Shown: positions 1 to 6,966, counted from the first letter of the stretch. The stretch: 11,997 nucleotides of DNA from Chitinivibrionales bacterium (GCA_028718065.1 JAQUMP010000049.1:1-11997); one strand, 5' to 3'. The notes: generated by a model from the letters alone, not told the origin. Made by a program: numbers and translations.

Positions 1-15
1 CCGCTCTTCCGATCT
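1..15. other. Residual Illumina adapter at contig end
   Basis: The first 15 bases, CCGCTCTTCCGATCT, match the 3' end of the standard Illumina paired-end adapter/primer 2.0. Native sequence starting exactly at a window edge with this string is very unlikely. It is best read as untrimmed adapter left at the end of an assembled contig, so base 16 is the first possibly genomic base. The bases just after it should be treated with caution. Confidence 0.93.
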
Positions 16-71
16 GTAGAGGTAGAGACGCACGGCCGTGGATTACGTAGAGGTAGAGACGCACGGCCGTG
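16..71. repeat. Two direct copies of a 25-bp unit
   Basis: The same 25-base unit (GTAGAGGTAGAGACGCACGG, then CCGTG) occurs at 16-40 and 47-71, separated by GATTAC, giving a 31-base period. Only the second copy continues into a full palindrome (53-80). Because the first copy abuts adapter sequence, it may be a chimeric read end and not a true tandem repeat. With only two copies and a 6-base gap it is not a CRISPR array. Confidence 0.7.
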
Positions 72-80
72 CGTCTCTAC
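53..80. repeat. 28-bp perfect palindrome, REP-like element
   Basis: This is a perfect 28-bp inverted repeat with no spacer. The left arm is GTAGAGACGCACGG (53-66) and the right arm is its exact reverse complement (67-80). It lies 7 bp beyond the stop codon of the leftward sugar isomerase gene, where a transcript would fold it into a strong hairpin. No U-tract follows in the direction of transcription, so it is not a classic intrinsic terminator. Short GC-centred palindromes of this kind are often dispersed genome repeats, but copy number cannot be judged from one window. Confidence 0.75.
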
Positions 81-87
81 GACAAAA

Positions 88-1803
88 TCATCGTTTACCG
101 CGTAAGAGTTTTGTCTGCTGCTCGCCGCCGTTTATAAGATACATAAGCGGCTGCGGCCGGTCGGTGCCCGGAACATTCTGCGGGCGCGCCTGCCAGGGTG
201 TGGCCGAAATCACATTAGTCATGTCCATCCAGTATTGCAAACGCGCCGGAGCAAGGTCCCAGGTCATGTGGAAATGATTTGCCGGTGCATACTGTTTATA
301 TTCCAACATGCTCGCATATTTGGGCACCACATAGGTGTGCGGCCACGTAGGGCTTGACGTATGATAGACTTTTTCCGAAAGCTTGGACGGCAGGTCCACC
401 GTAGCGGCTTCGTCCCAGATTAAGGTGAACATGTCCAGCAGGGAACTATAGGCCATTCTACCGGCTATGCCGTTAATTCCGCCGGGGGTAACGAAAAAGG
501 CCGAATTTCCGCCACCCGGAAAATAGCCCGGATCGGCGAGGGGGAACCAGACGTTACGCATAATGTCCGCGGGTTTGGTATTTGGCTTTGCGGCCCAATC
601 AAAGGCGGCGCTGCCCGAATTATTCCCGTCCACAAATCCTTTTTGGGCCCAAAGATCGCCCTCGGTAAAGGATACGCCGATGTCGGAAGCGGCCTTTTGG
701 ATTTCCCAGGGTTCCCAAACTTTGCGAAAATCCATGAAAAGCGGCGGATTGCCGCCCGAAAGCCAGGTAAAAAAGAGCATGGTCAAAAGCCCCTGCATGT
801 CGGCTTCGGTCGCAAAGGGCATGGGCGTTTTTTTGCCGTTATGGTCGAAGGTGCTGTTAAAGAGGGATTCCGTAATGTCCGCCACCGGCAGCGGAATGCC
901 GCGTTTGTCGGACCCCCATTCGAGCTGGCTCATAAAACCGCCGCCGACGGCATTAAGCGAAGCCAGCAGATCGCGGGTAATAAGATACATGGCCAAGGAT
1001 TGCTTGAGCCGTTCGGTGTCGCCGGCGGTCTTGATTTCCACCTTGTCCTTGCCCGCCGCGAAAACCCATTTGTAAAGTGATTCCAATTCCTTGGCGTTGT
1101 AGGATTTTTTATTGAGCATGTCGGCAAGCAGTTTCATATCCAGCCGCGTTATTTCCAGCCCGAAGGTCTTGCGCGTAGGAATAATATGCGAAAGCGCGGT
1201 CTCCATGCCCATGGAATCGTGCCCGAAAACCACCACGCGCCGTCCCTTAAGGCCCGCAAACGTTACCGCGGCATAGATCCAGTCTAAAAGGTCTTTCTGG
1301 GTCTGCACGCTCATTTTAGGTTTGCTGCCGGTATCGGGCCAGGAACCAACATTCAAGTGCGAGAGCATGCCGCTCTGGGCCAGAGCCCCATTGACGGCAT
1401 GCGCATAAACCACGCCGGGTTTAGGTCCGCTGTTGCCGCAGGTAATATTCAGGGGAATACCGGCGGGAAAATGGGCCAGAAGCGAGAGCATGGTAAGTTG
1501 CGGAAACGCCCAGGTATCGGGCACGGCCACCAGAATGTTAACGCCGGCATTTTTAAAAGCAACGGCGACGGCATCGGCCTCTTTTTCGCCGTCGATTAAA
1601 AGATCGCTGAATACCACGCCGAGCGGCGAGCCGTCGGGCATTTTTACATTTTCGGCAATGCACTCCGCGGCCATGCGGATAATGTTGACCGCGCGCTGGC
1701 GCGAGGGATTGTCGATGCGCGGATCGCAGGGCGCAAAAACGCCCACCACCGGTCCGGGAATGGTTTTAACCTTGTGTGTATCGACCTTGTGTACGTCTGG
1801 CAT
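88..1803 (-). CDS. Sugar isomerase, L-fucose/D-arabinose isomerase family
   Basis: This 571-residue cytoplasmic protein resembles L-fucose isomerase (FucI, about 590 residues), which interconverts aldoses and ketoses such as L-fucose/L-fuculose and D-arabinose/D-ribulose using a divalent metal. The N-terminal Rossmann-like half contains GVFAPCDPRID and, near residues 185-200, GLKGRRVVVFGHDSMGM. The C-terminal half carries the expected metal ligands: Glu333 in FATEADMQG, Asp358 in LFMDFRKVW, and a His in APANHFHMTWD (His510 or His512). These correspond to Glu337, Asp361 and His528 of E. coli FucI. The start is supported by AGGAGGG at 1811-1817, 7 bases upstream. It lies 117 bp downstream of an AraB-type kinase on the same strand, so the physiological substrate is more likely a pentose than fucose. 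The family is secure by eye. The substrate is an inference, with L-arabinose and D-arabinose both possible. Confidence 0.85.
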   Translation of the reverse strand: MPDVHKVDTHKVKTIPGPVVGVFAPCDPRIDNPSRQRAVNIIRMAAECIAENVKMPDGSPLGVVFSDLLIDGEKEADAVAVAFKNAGVNILVAVPDTWAFPQLTMLSLLAHFPAGIPLNITCGNSGPKPGVVYAHAVNGALAQSGMLSHLNVGSWPDTGSKPKMSVQTQKDLLDWIYAAVTFAGLKGRRVVVFGHDSMGMETALSHIIPTRKTFGLEITRLDMKLLADMLNKKSYNAKELESLYKWVFAAGKDKVEIKTAGDTERLKQSLAMYLITRDLLASLNAVGGGFMSQLEWGSDKRGIPLPVADITESLFNSTFDHNGKKTPMPFATEADMQGLLTMLFFTWLSGGNPPLFMDFRKVWEPWEIQKAASDIGVSFTEGDLWAQKGFVDGNNSGSAAFDWAAKPNTKPADIMRNVWFPLADPGYFPGGGNSAFFVTPGGINGIAGRMAYSSLLDMFTLIWDEAATVDLPSKLSEKVYHTSSPTWPHTYVVPKYASMLEYKQYAPANHFHMTWDLAPARLQYWMDMTNVISATPWQARPQNVPGTDRPQPLMYLINGGEQQTKLLRGKR

Positions 1804-1879
1804 AAGGAAACCCTCCTGTTAAAAATCTATTTATACGCTTATATTGTGATGGCTATTTATTAGGACTTAAATAATAATT

Positions 1880-1889
1880 TTTGCGCAAA
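1880..1889. promoter_or_regulatory. Possible operator palindrome upstream of isomerase
   Basis: TTTGCGCAAA is a perfect 10-bp palindrome in the 117-bp AT-rich gap between the kinase stop and the isomerase start. Its central GCGC flanked by A/T resembles half-sites bound by LacI-family regulators. The rest of the gap shows no convincing promoter hexamers. A short palindrome can arise by chance, so this is only a candidate. Confidence 0.25.
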
Positions 1890-1920
1890 CCTTTTGCTTG
1901 GATTTTTATCGGCCGGTAGT

Positions 1921-3579
1921 TTATAAAGTAAAATTTTGTTCCGCACAGCGTCCCAGATCGCAATAGCTTTTGTAAATTTCGGCGTAGCGGCGGACGTGCA
2001 TTGGAATGGGTTTGTATTCCTTTTCAAATCCGTTGTCCATGGCCTGCTGCGCTTGAGGAAGAGTAGGATAAATACCGGCGGCCGTTGCCGCGCACATTGC
2101 CGCGCCGAGCGCGCAGGCCTGTTCGGATTTTAACACCCGGATGGGCATGCCGAGCACGTCGGCCACGATTTGCATGACAAAAGGAGCCTTTTTGCTGATT
2201 CCGCCCAAAGCTATGACGCCGCGGATGGGCACGCCTTCGGCAATAAAGCGTTCGACGATTTTCTTTGACCCGAATGCCGTGGCCTCCACCAGCGCCCGGA
2301 AAATCCGCGGCGCATCGCTTCCCAGAGTGAGCCCAACCATCGCGCCTTTTAAGGCCTGGTTTGCGTCCGGCGTGCGACGGCCGTTATGCCAGTCAAGCGC
2401 CGCGATCCCGCTTTCTCCCGGCGCCAGAAGAGATGCCGCTTTGGATAGTTGCGGAATTATATCATCGGCGAGCGCCATTTGCCGGGCTTTGCCGGTTTTA
2501 TTTCCGCGGAATTGTTCGGGCCAGAGCAGCAGGTCTTTAAACCAGGCATACAAATCGCCGAAAGCCGACTGCCCCGCTTCCATGCCGAGCATCCCGGGAA
2601 TTATAGAGCCATCCACCTGGCCGCAGATCCCCCGGATAAATTTCCCCTGCATTTCCCGCAGCGGCGCGACCAGCATGTCGCAGGTCGACGTCCCCATTAC
2701 TTTACAAAGCATATAAGGGCGTATGTTGGCGCCTACGGCGCCCACATGCGCATCAATGGCGCCCACGTTCACAACCACGTTTTCTCCCAGGCCGAGGCGC
2801 TTCGCCCATTCGGCCGAGAGCGCGCCCGCGGCGCAATCCATGGTAAACGTTTTTTCGTAGAGCCTGTCGCGCAAGCCGCCCAACCGTGCATCCAGTTTCC
2901 CTAAAAAGCTTTCCGAAGGCAGCCCGCCGAATTCTTCGTGCCAGAGCGCCTTGTGCCCGGCCGCGCAGCGGCTGCGGAAAAACGTTGACGGATTGGTATT
3001 GCCGGTTAAAAGCGCGCTGATCCAGTCGCCCTGTTCCACCCACGAAAAGGCGGCCTTTTCCACGGCGCGGTCGTTGCGCAAAACATGCAGGATTTTGGAC
3101 CAGAACCACTCCGAAGAATAAATGCCGCCGCAATATTTGGTATAATCGGGTTGCCGGCCGCTATGGGCAAGCGCGGTTATTTCGGCCGCTTCGGCGATGG
3201 CGCAATGGTCTTTCCAGAGAATAAACATGGCGTTGGGGTTATTTTTAAAACGGGGCAAAAGCGCCAGGGGTGTTCCGTTTTTGTCAACCGCCACCGGCGT
3301 GGAGCCGGTTGCGTCCACGCCGACGGCGCGGACCTTTTGCGCGCTGCCGCGGGGCGCTCTTTTAAGCGCGCTTTTGCAGGCGCGCTCCAGGCTTTCTATA
3401 TAGTCAAGCGGATGTTGGCGAAACCGGTTCTTAGCGCTGTTGCAGAAGCTCCCGGCGGCCCAGCGCCGGTAGCGATCGACCGCGGACGCGACCTCACGTC
3501 CATTGCGGGCATCCACGATTACCGCCCGCACGGAATCGGTCCCGAAATCGAGGCCGATGCAATAATTGTCGTTTGCCAT
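1921..3579 (-). CDS. araB: Ribulokinase, FGGY family
   Basis: This ATP-dependent ribulokinase phosphorylates ribulose to ribulose 5-phosphate in pentose catabolism. The protein is 552 residues from the preferred start (E. coli AraB is 566). It follows AraB closely along its length: CIGLDFGTDSVRA at the N-terminal ATPase fold (about 7-19), VGVDATGSTPV (about 87-96), FILWKDHCA (119-127), GGIYSSEWFWSKILHV (about 151-166), GAIDAHVGAVGA with the likely catalytic base Asp276, VMGTSTCD, EAGQSAFGDLYAWF, LDWHNGRRTPDANQ, and ALGGISKKAPFVMQ. The ATG at 3579 is preferred because the ribulokinase homology begins immediately after it and GGAAAAGGG lies just upstream. An in-frame ATG at 3636 would add 19 unconserved residues and overlap the preceding gene. 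It sits 26 bp after the sensor gene and ahead of the isomerase. E. coli AraB accepts both L- and D-ribulose, so sugar configuration cannot be fixed from this gene. Confidence 0.93.
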   Translation of the reverse strand: MANDNYCIGLDFGTDSVRAVIVDARNGREVASAVDRYRRWAAGSFCNSAKNRFRQHPLDYIESLERACKSALKRAPRGSAQKVRAVGVDATGSTPVAVDKNGTPLALLPRFKNNPNAMFILWKDHCAIAEAAEITALAHSGRQPDYTKYCGGIYSSEWFWSKILHVLRNDRAVEKAAFSWVEQGDWISALLTGNTNPSTFFRSRCAAGHKALWHEEFGGLPSESFLGKLDARLGGLRDRLYEKTFTMDCAAGALSAEWAKRLGLGENVVVNVGAIDAHVGAVGANIRPYMLCKVMGTSTCDMLVAPLREMQGKFIRGICGQVDGSIIPGMLGMEAGQSAFGDLYAWFKDLLLWPEQFRGNKTGKARQMALADDIIPQLSKAASLLAPGESGIAALDWHNGRRTPDANQALKGAMVGLTLGSDAPRIFRALVEATAFGSKKIVERFIAEGVPIRGVIALGGISKKAPFVMQIVADVLGMPIRVLKSEQACALGAAMCAATAAGIYPTLPQAQQAMDNGFEKEYKPIPMHVRRYAEIYKSYCDLGRCAEQNFTL

Positions 3580-3605
3580 ACGGAGCCCTTTTCCGGCCCA
3601 AGCCT

Positions 3606-4424
3606 CTAAATTTTTTCTATCAGCGGTTCCTGCCAATGGCCGTTCTGAATTTTATATATAAGTTTTTGACCGAGCCGCTCTCCCAGCGCCTTGAATGACG
3701 GCGCAATCCCCCGCAGCGGCTTGAGCCCCCGGAATTCAAAAAGATCATCTTCGCAATCGTAAATGATTAAATTTTTCTCCACCGTAACGCCGTATTGGTG
3801 GAAATAGGAGGCAATAAAGTGCGACGAGGAGTATTCGCAGGAAAACACACCCTTGTTTTTGGAATAATTTATAAAAAAATTATTGAGCTTCCCGCGCGAA
3901 TATTCAAGATCGAGCTTTACATAAGATATTTTTGCCTCGGGATTGTCCCGCTGGAACTCCTCCTTGAAAACGGCGAAACGCCAGTTGGCCTCCACGGGCC
4001 AGAAACCCGTGACCAGTACGTCGCTCTTGTTCCAGCTTCTCATGACGGCGGCCGCCTGGCGGGCATGCAGCGCGTTATCGGTCTGCACGACCGGAAGGAT
4101 CGGCAGGTCGGCAAGAGCGATATCGGCGATCAGGTTGATCCCTTTTGAAATCACATGATAAAACGGCAAGGCCGCTTCCATAAAATTAATCGCAACGATT
4201 CCCAGCGCCATGCACTGCTCGCTTAACTGCACGATATATTCGCCGAATTCAAGACCGCCCGTTTGCGGATTATCGTTGACGACCAGTCGCGTTTGCAGAC
4301 CCGCGGGACGCAGCGCCCCGGCCACGGCTCCGGTCGCCCTGGTAAAATAGCGGTACTTACTAATCACTCCTATCTCGTCTATCGTTTTTAATAGCTCCAG
4401 CAAATTACCAAAACCACTAATCAT
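3606..4424 (-). CDS. LacI/AraR-type sugar-sensor domain without a helix-turn-helix
   Basis: The 272-residue product resembles the periplasmic-binding-protein-like effector domain of LacI-family or AraR (GntR-LacI) regulators. From about residue 17 it reads IGVISKYRYFTRATGAV, then GLQTRLVVNDN, a second-strand segment IVAINFMEAALPFYHV, PILPVVQTDNALHARQAA, and the region DVLVTGFWPVEANWRFAVF, where such proteins usually have an Arg near the sugar. The C-terminus has the usual ending, FKALGERLGQKLIYKIQNG. A full-length regulator would have an extra 55-90 N-terminal residues forming a winged or LacI helix-turn-helix. Here the frame is closed by a TGA at 4446-4448 and the upstream DNA is AT-rich and non-coding. 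It is the first gene of the araB-isomerase operon. It may be a truncated regulator, a stand-alone sensor, or have a later start, since a promoter-like -10 overlaps the ATG at 4424. Confidence 0.72.
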   Translation of the reverse strand: MISGFGNLLELLKTIDEIGVISKYRYFTRATGAVAGALRPAGLQTRLVVNDNPQTGGLEFGEYIVQLSEQCMALGIVAINFMEAALPFYHVISKGINLIADIALADLPILPVVQTDNALHARQAAAVMRSWNKSDVLVTGFWPVEANWRFAVFKEEFQRDNPEAKISYVKLDLEYSRGKLNNFFINYSKNKGVFSCEYSSSHFIASYFHQYGVTVEKNLIIYDCEDDLFEFRGLKPLRGIAPSFKALGERLGQKLIYKIQNGHWQEPLIEKI

Positions 4425-4449
4425 ACCAAACTGGTATAGTTTAAATCAA
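4420..4449 (-). promoter_or_regulatory. Candidate promoter of the leftward pentose operon
   Basis: Read on the minus strand, TTGATT (4449-4444) and TATGAT (4425-4420) are separated by 18 bases and resemble a housekeeping -35/-10 pair in an AT-rich region. The -10 overlaps the ATG at 4424, so a transcript from this promoter would start downstream of that codon. Either the sensor protein begins at a later codon or another promoter is used. Confidence 0.4.
4423..4437. promoter_or_regulatory. Operator-like inverted repeat ATACCA-AAC-TGGTAT
   Basis: This perfect 6-bp inverted repeat with a 3-base spacer (15 bp in all) lies inside the candidate promoter, covering part of the spacer and the -10 hexamer. 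That is the position expected of a repressor site controlling the sensor-araB-isomerase operon. The TGGTA/TACCA half-sites are of a type bound by several one-component regulators. Which protein binds it is unknown, because the adjacent sensor gene lacks a DNA-binding domain. Confidence 0.5.
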
Positions 4450-4560
4450 ATTTTAACTATATTTTTGCAAAATAAAGCATGCGTTTATTAGTTATGATAA
4501 AATTTTTCTTATATTACTCATAAGTTGTGCATCGAAAAACAATCAAGCAAGGAGGATGCT

Positions 4561-5228
4561 ATGAAAAACTTAATTTTTGTGTTTTGCGGCTTTGTAGTGC
4601 TGATCGTTGCCCTGAACCTGTGGGCTGTAGATGGCATTGCCGTAACGGTGCGAAATCGCCCACTCCGGTGCCTTTTAACACCTGGCAACTGGTAACCGTG
4701 ACAGGAAATGGCGGCACGCTGCGGCAATATATTAATGGCACTCAGGTGGAGTCGGGCAACTGGACCGGACCAACTCCGGGCGGTTATAACGCCAAACCCA
4801 CAATAGCGAAAGAAGAGCAGTTCTATCCGCAGAAGCGGCCGATAAACGCCATACTTGACGAATGCCGGTTTGAAAAGACCGGGCGTTCCGCCGATTGGGT
4901 CTGGGCTTGTTGGAAAAACCAATCCTCGCCCGATTTCTGCTCCTATGGCGGGCAATCGGCGGCAAACCGGCCGGTTGCAGATAACAAATCTATTACCTAT
5001 CAAAGATCGGGCGATTTAATCACCTATAATCTGGCAAAGCCCGCGTTCGTGAGCATTAAATACTACGACCTGCAGGGCAGAAAGATATTTTCTTTTGTTA
5101 ACAGGACACTGCAAGAGGGAACGCATGTTTATAAGTTGTCCGTGACCTCGCTGCCACGAAATGTTTACATTCAGGAATTTACCGCCGGAGATTTTAACAA
5201 AAAAGAGCAAGTGTCTTTTATTAAATAA
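4561..5228 (+). pseudogene. Broken secreted LamG/sorting-domain gene
   Basis: An ATG at 4561 with AAGGAGG at 4549-4555 opens a good signal peptide (MKNLIFVFCGFVVLIVALNL then WA). That frame reads into unrelated residues and stops at TAA 4693-4695. From about 4655 another frame carries recognisable protein: VPFNTWQLVTVTGNGG, QYINGTQ, ILDECRFEKTGRSADWVWAC and WKNQSSPDFCSYG, which is the end of a LamG-like lectin fold. It finishes with a T9SS-type sorting domain (AFVSIKYYDLQGRKI, THVYKLSVTSLPRNVYIQEF) and TAA at 5226-5228. Compared with the intact 466-residue paralogue at 5527-6927, the DUF2341 domain and most of the LamG domain are missing and the two remaining ends are out of frame. The likely cause is an internal deletion near 4640-4665. 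Assembly collapse between paralogues is the alternative. Confidence 0.8.
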
Positions 5229-5238
5229 CGGCCGATAA

Positions 5239-5271
5239 CCCTTGCTTCCGCCCTCGCGGCGGGAGCAAGGG
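5239..5271 (+). terminator. Hairpin after the broken LamG gene
   Basis: Two 14-base arms at 5239-5252 (CCCTTGCTTCCGCC) and 5258-5271 pair with a single mismatch, which becomes a G-U pair in RNA, around a CTCGC loop. It begins 10 bases after the stop codon. No run of T follows, so it may act as an RNA-stabilising or bidirectional hairpin and not a strict intrinsic terminator. Confidence 0.55.
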
Positions 5272-5408
5272 TCCCCGCCAGGCAAAACCGTTCCCCCCCC
5301 CTCTTGTTTTCCCAGTATCAATACATCCGTTTTTTATTGTTTAAATTAAAAATTAACTTGTTTTCACAAATAAATACCGATTTATATTAGAACTGTCCGG
5401 TAAATACC
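5272..5408. other. AT-rich intergenic stretch, no gene
   Basis: The gap between the broken gene and the next intact gene (5229-5526, 298 bases) has no coding frame with recognisable protein. After the hairpin comes a C-run near 5293-5302. AT-rich DNA follows (about 5326-5400) that could hold a promoter for the downstream gene, for example TTGTTT followed 18 bases later by TTATAT. The hexamer match is too weak to call. Confidence 0.4.
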
Positions 5409-5489
5409 CGCCCCCTTTCAGTTCCCCCCGAAGGGGGGAATTAAAGAAAAAAATCTTAATAAGTCCCCCTGCGGGGGATTTAGGGGGCG
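5409..5489. repeat. Nested inverted repeat made of C/G runs
   Basis: Outer arms CGCCCCCT (5409-5416) and AGGGGGCG (5482-5489) enclose two separate hairpins. TTCCCCCC-GAA-GGGGGGAA is at 5422-5440, and TCCCCC-TGC-GGGGGA is at 5464-5478. An AT-rich spacer of about 23 bases separates them. The two halves are roughly mirror images, giving an 81-bp cruciform-like or three-way-junction fold. It resembles small dispersed palindromic repeats or a mini transposon remnant. It ends 37 bp before the start codon of the next gene and could affect that gene's expression. Confidence 0.6.
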
Positions 5490-5526
5490 TGAAAAACATT
5501 TAACCGTTTACAAAGGAGGATGTGTC

Positions 5527-6927
5527 ATGAAAAAAGTTACTGTTTTTTGGGGCGCGATTTTTGCCTTATCTATTTTTTGCGGATCAACGTTTGCCGCTAT
5601 AACCCCGGCGTCGTGGCAACACAATATGACAATCACTTTCCCCGGTTACACAAAGACCTCAACGCTCACCAATTTCCCCGTTCTTATTATTTTCACCAAG
5701 AGCATCTCCGGCTTTGCTTATAACCAGTTTTCTTCCGCCACCGGTGGGGACTTAAGATTCACGACGTCCGGCGGAACAGAACTCAACTACGAAATCGAGA
5801 AGTGGGACACCAGCGGTAGTTCATATATTTGGGTTCAGGTTCCCTCGCTTTCCAGCAGCACCAGCATAATAGCTTACTGGGGCAACAGCAGCGCGGTCGC
5901 TGCGCCCACATACACGACCAATGGAGCAACATGGGATTCCTCTTTTATTGCTGTTTTGCACATGAATGGAAAAAAGGGACGAGATACGTGTCTTGACGCT
6001 ACAAATCATCATCATAACTTCGACAATGCAGGAATTTCAAGTGACACAATTGGCCGGATTTCCGGCGGGTACAATTTCAAAGGGTCCCTGTATAATGGCT
6101 TCCTTGGCGCGGACGCCAGCGCGAACCAGAATGCGGGCATGTACAACCGCGATACGCCGCAGTTTATGGCTGGGCTTGCGCAGTTCACCATGTCCTGTTG
6201 GGTTTATTACAGAGGTTTCGACAACCCCGACGCTATTACCCTTATGGGTTACAATGACTGTCTCGAATGGGGAATCCAGAACAATTCAAATGCGCCCATG
6301 GTATGGGCTTTCTCCACGACTTCCTACATTCCGCATGATTTAACGACCACCGGTGTGGCCTTGAACACTTGGTCACATTTAGTCGTGACTGGAGGTGCAG
6401 GCCATTTGTTCCAATATATCAATGGCATTCAGGCGGATGCGGGCGGCACTTGGAGTGGTTTAACTGCGAATGGCGGCACGACCCCCGGCCCCGTAATAGC
6501 AAAAGAATATGCGTTTTTTACGACGTACGGTTCTGCTATGAACGGCATAATGGACGAATGCCGATTCGAGAAGACGTACCGTTCCGCCGATTGGGTCTGG
6601 GCTAGTTGGAAAAACCAATCCTCGCCCGATTTCTGCTCCTACGGCGCGCCGTCGGCAGTAAACCAGCCGGTTGCGAATAACAAATCTTTTACCTTTCAAA
6701 GATCGGGCGATTTAATCACATACAATCTTGCAAAGCCCGCGTTCGTGAGCATTAAATACTACGATCTGCAGGGCCGGACGATCTGCTCTTTTGTAAATAA
6801 CACGCAGCAAGAGGGAACGCATGTTTATAAATTGCCGGTGGCCTCGCTGCCGCGCAACGTTTACATTCAGGAATTTATCGCCGGAGATTTTGTCAAAAAA
6901 GAGCGCGTGTCCGTAAGCATACGCTAA
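5527..6927 (+). CDS. Secreted DUF2341-LamG protein with T9SS-type sorting domain
   Basis: This 466-residue secreted protein is probably surface-attached and probably binds glycans. Residues 1-23 are a signal peptide ending GSTFA. Residues about 25-125 match DUF2341 (starting WQHNMTITFPGYTKTSTLTN and including IWVQVPSLSSSTSIIAYWGN). Residues about 135-365 form a LamG/concanavalin-A-like fold (FTMSCWVYY, LNTWSHLVVTGG, FQYINGIQADAG, GIMDECRFEKTYRSADWVWA). Residues about 385-466 are a C-terminal sorting domain (FVSIKYYDLQGRTI, GTHVYKLPVASLPRNVYIQE). This combination is common in Fibrobacterota and related phyla using type IX secretion. No catalytic residues are recognised. The start has a strong ribosome site, AAGGAGG at 5513-5519, 7 bases before the ATG. 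Its 3' part is closely related in DNA to the broken gene upstream, showing a fairly recent duplication. Confidence 0.85.
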   Translation: MKKVTVFWGAIFALSIFCGSTFAAITPASWQHNMTITFPGYTKTSTLTNFPVLIIFTKSISGFAYNQFSSATGGDLRFTTSGGTELNYEIEKWDTSGSSYIWVQVPSLSSSTSIIAYWGNSSAVAAPTYTTNGATWDSSFIAVLHMNGKKGRDTCLDATNHHHNFDNAGISSDTIGRISGGYNFKGSLYNGFLGADASANQNAGMYNRDTPQFMAGLAQFTMSCWVYYRGFDNPDAITLMGYNDCLEWGIQNNSNAPMVWAFSTTSYIPHDLTTTGVALNTWSHLVVTGGAGHLFQYINGIQADAGGTWSGLTANGGTTPGPVIAKEYAFFTTYGSAMNGIMDECRFEKTYRSADWVWASWKNQSSPDFCSYGAPSAVNQPVANNKSFTFQRSGDLITYNLAKPAFVSIKYYDLQGRTICSFVNNTQQEGTHVYKLPVASLPRNVYIQEFIAGDFVKKERVSVSIR

Positions 6928-6934
6928 TTTTTTA

Positions 6935-6966
6935 AGGGCGGACGACTCTTGGTCCGCCCTCTTATT
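6935..6966 (+). terminator. Intrinsic-type terminator after the DUF2341-LamG gene
   Basis: A 9-bp perfect stem, AGGGCGGAC (6935-6943) and GTCCGCCCT (6952-6960), with an 8-base loop, starts 8 bases after the stop codon. A moderately T-rich tail (CTTATTAT) follows. It separates this gene from the large repeat protein downstream. Confidence 0.7.

Noticed and set aside
16..71. A CRISPR array at the left edge
   Set aside because: There are only two copies with a 6-base gap, next to adapter sequence. No leader or cas gene is present.
563..1080. Plus-strand open frames of 145-170 residues inside the isomerase gene
   Set aside because: They lie antisense to a clear isomerase coding sequence with conserved motifs and show no family features.
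2141..2904. Plus-strand open frames of 150-190 residues inside the ribulokinase gene
   Set aside because: They are antisense shadows of a well-conserved FGGY kinase and have no recognisable protein motif.
3580..3636. The upstream ATG at 3636 as the ribulokinase start
   Set aside because: It would add 19 residues without family similarity and overlap the sensor gene. The ATG at 3579 has a better ribosome site and sits at the family's normal N-terminus.
4518..5003. A minus-strand 161-residue open frame opposite the broken LamG gene
   Set aside because: A very similar shadow occurs opposite the homologous region of the intact paralogue. It follows from the sense-strand coding sequence and has no ribosome site or domain.
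5272..5408. A definite promoter upstream of the DUF2341-LamG gene
   Set aside because: Several AT-rich hexamers can be paired, but none is convincing over chance in such AT-rich DNA.
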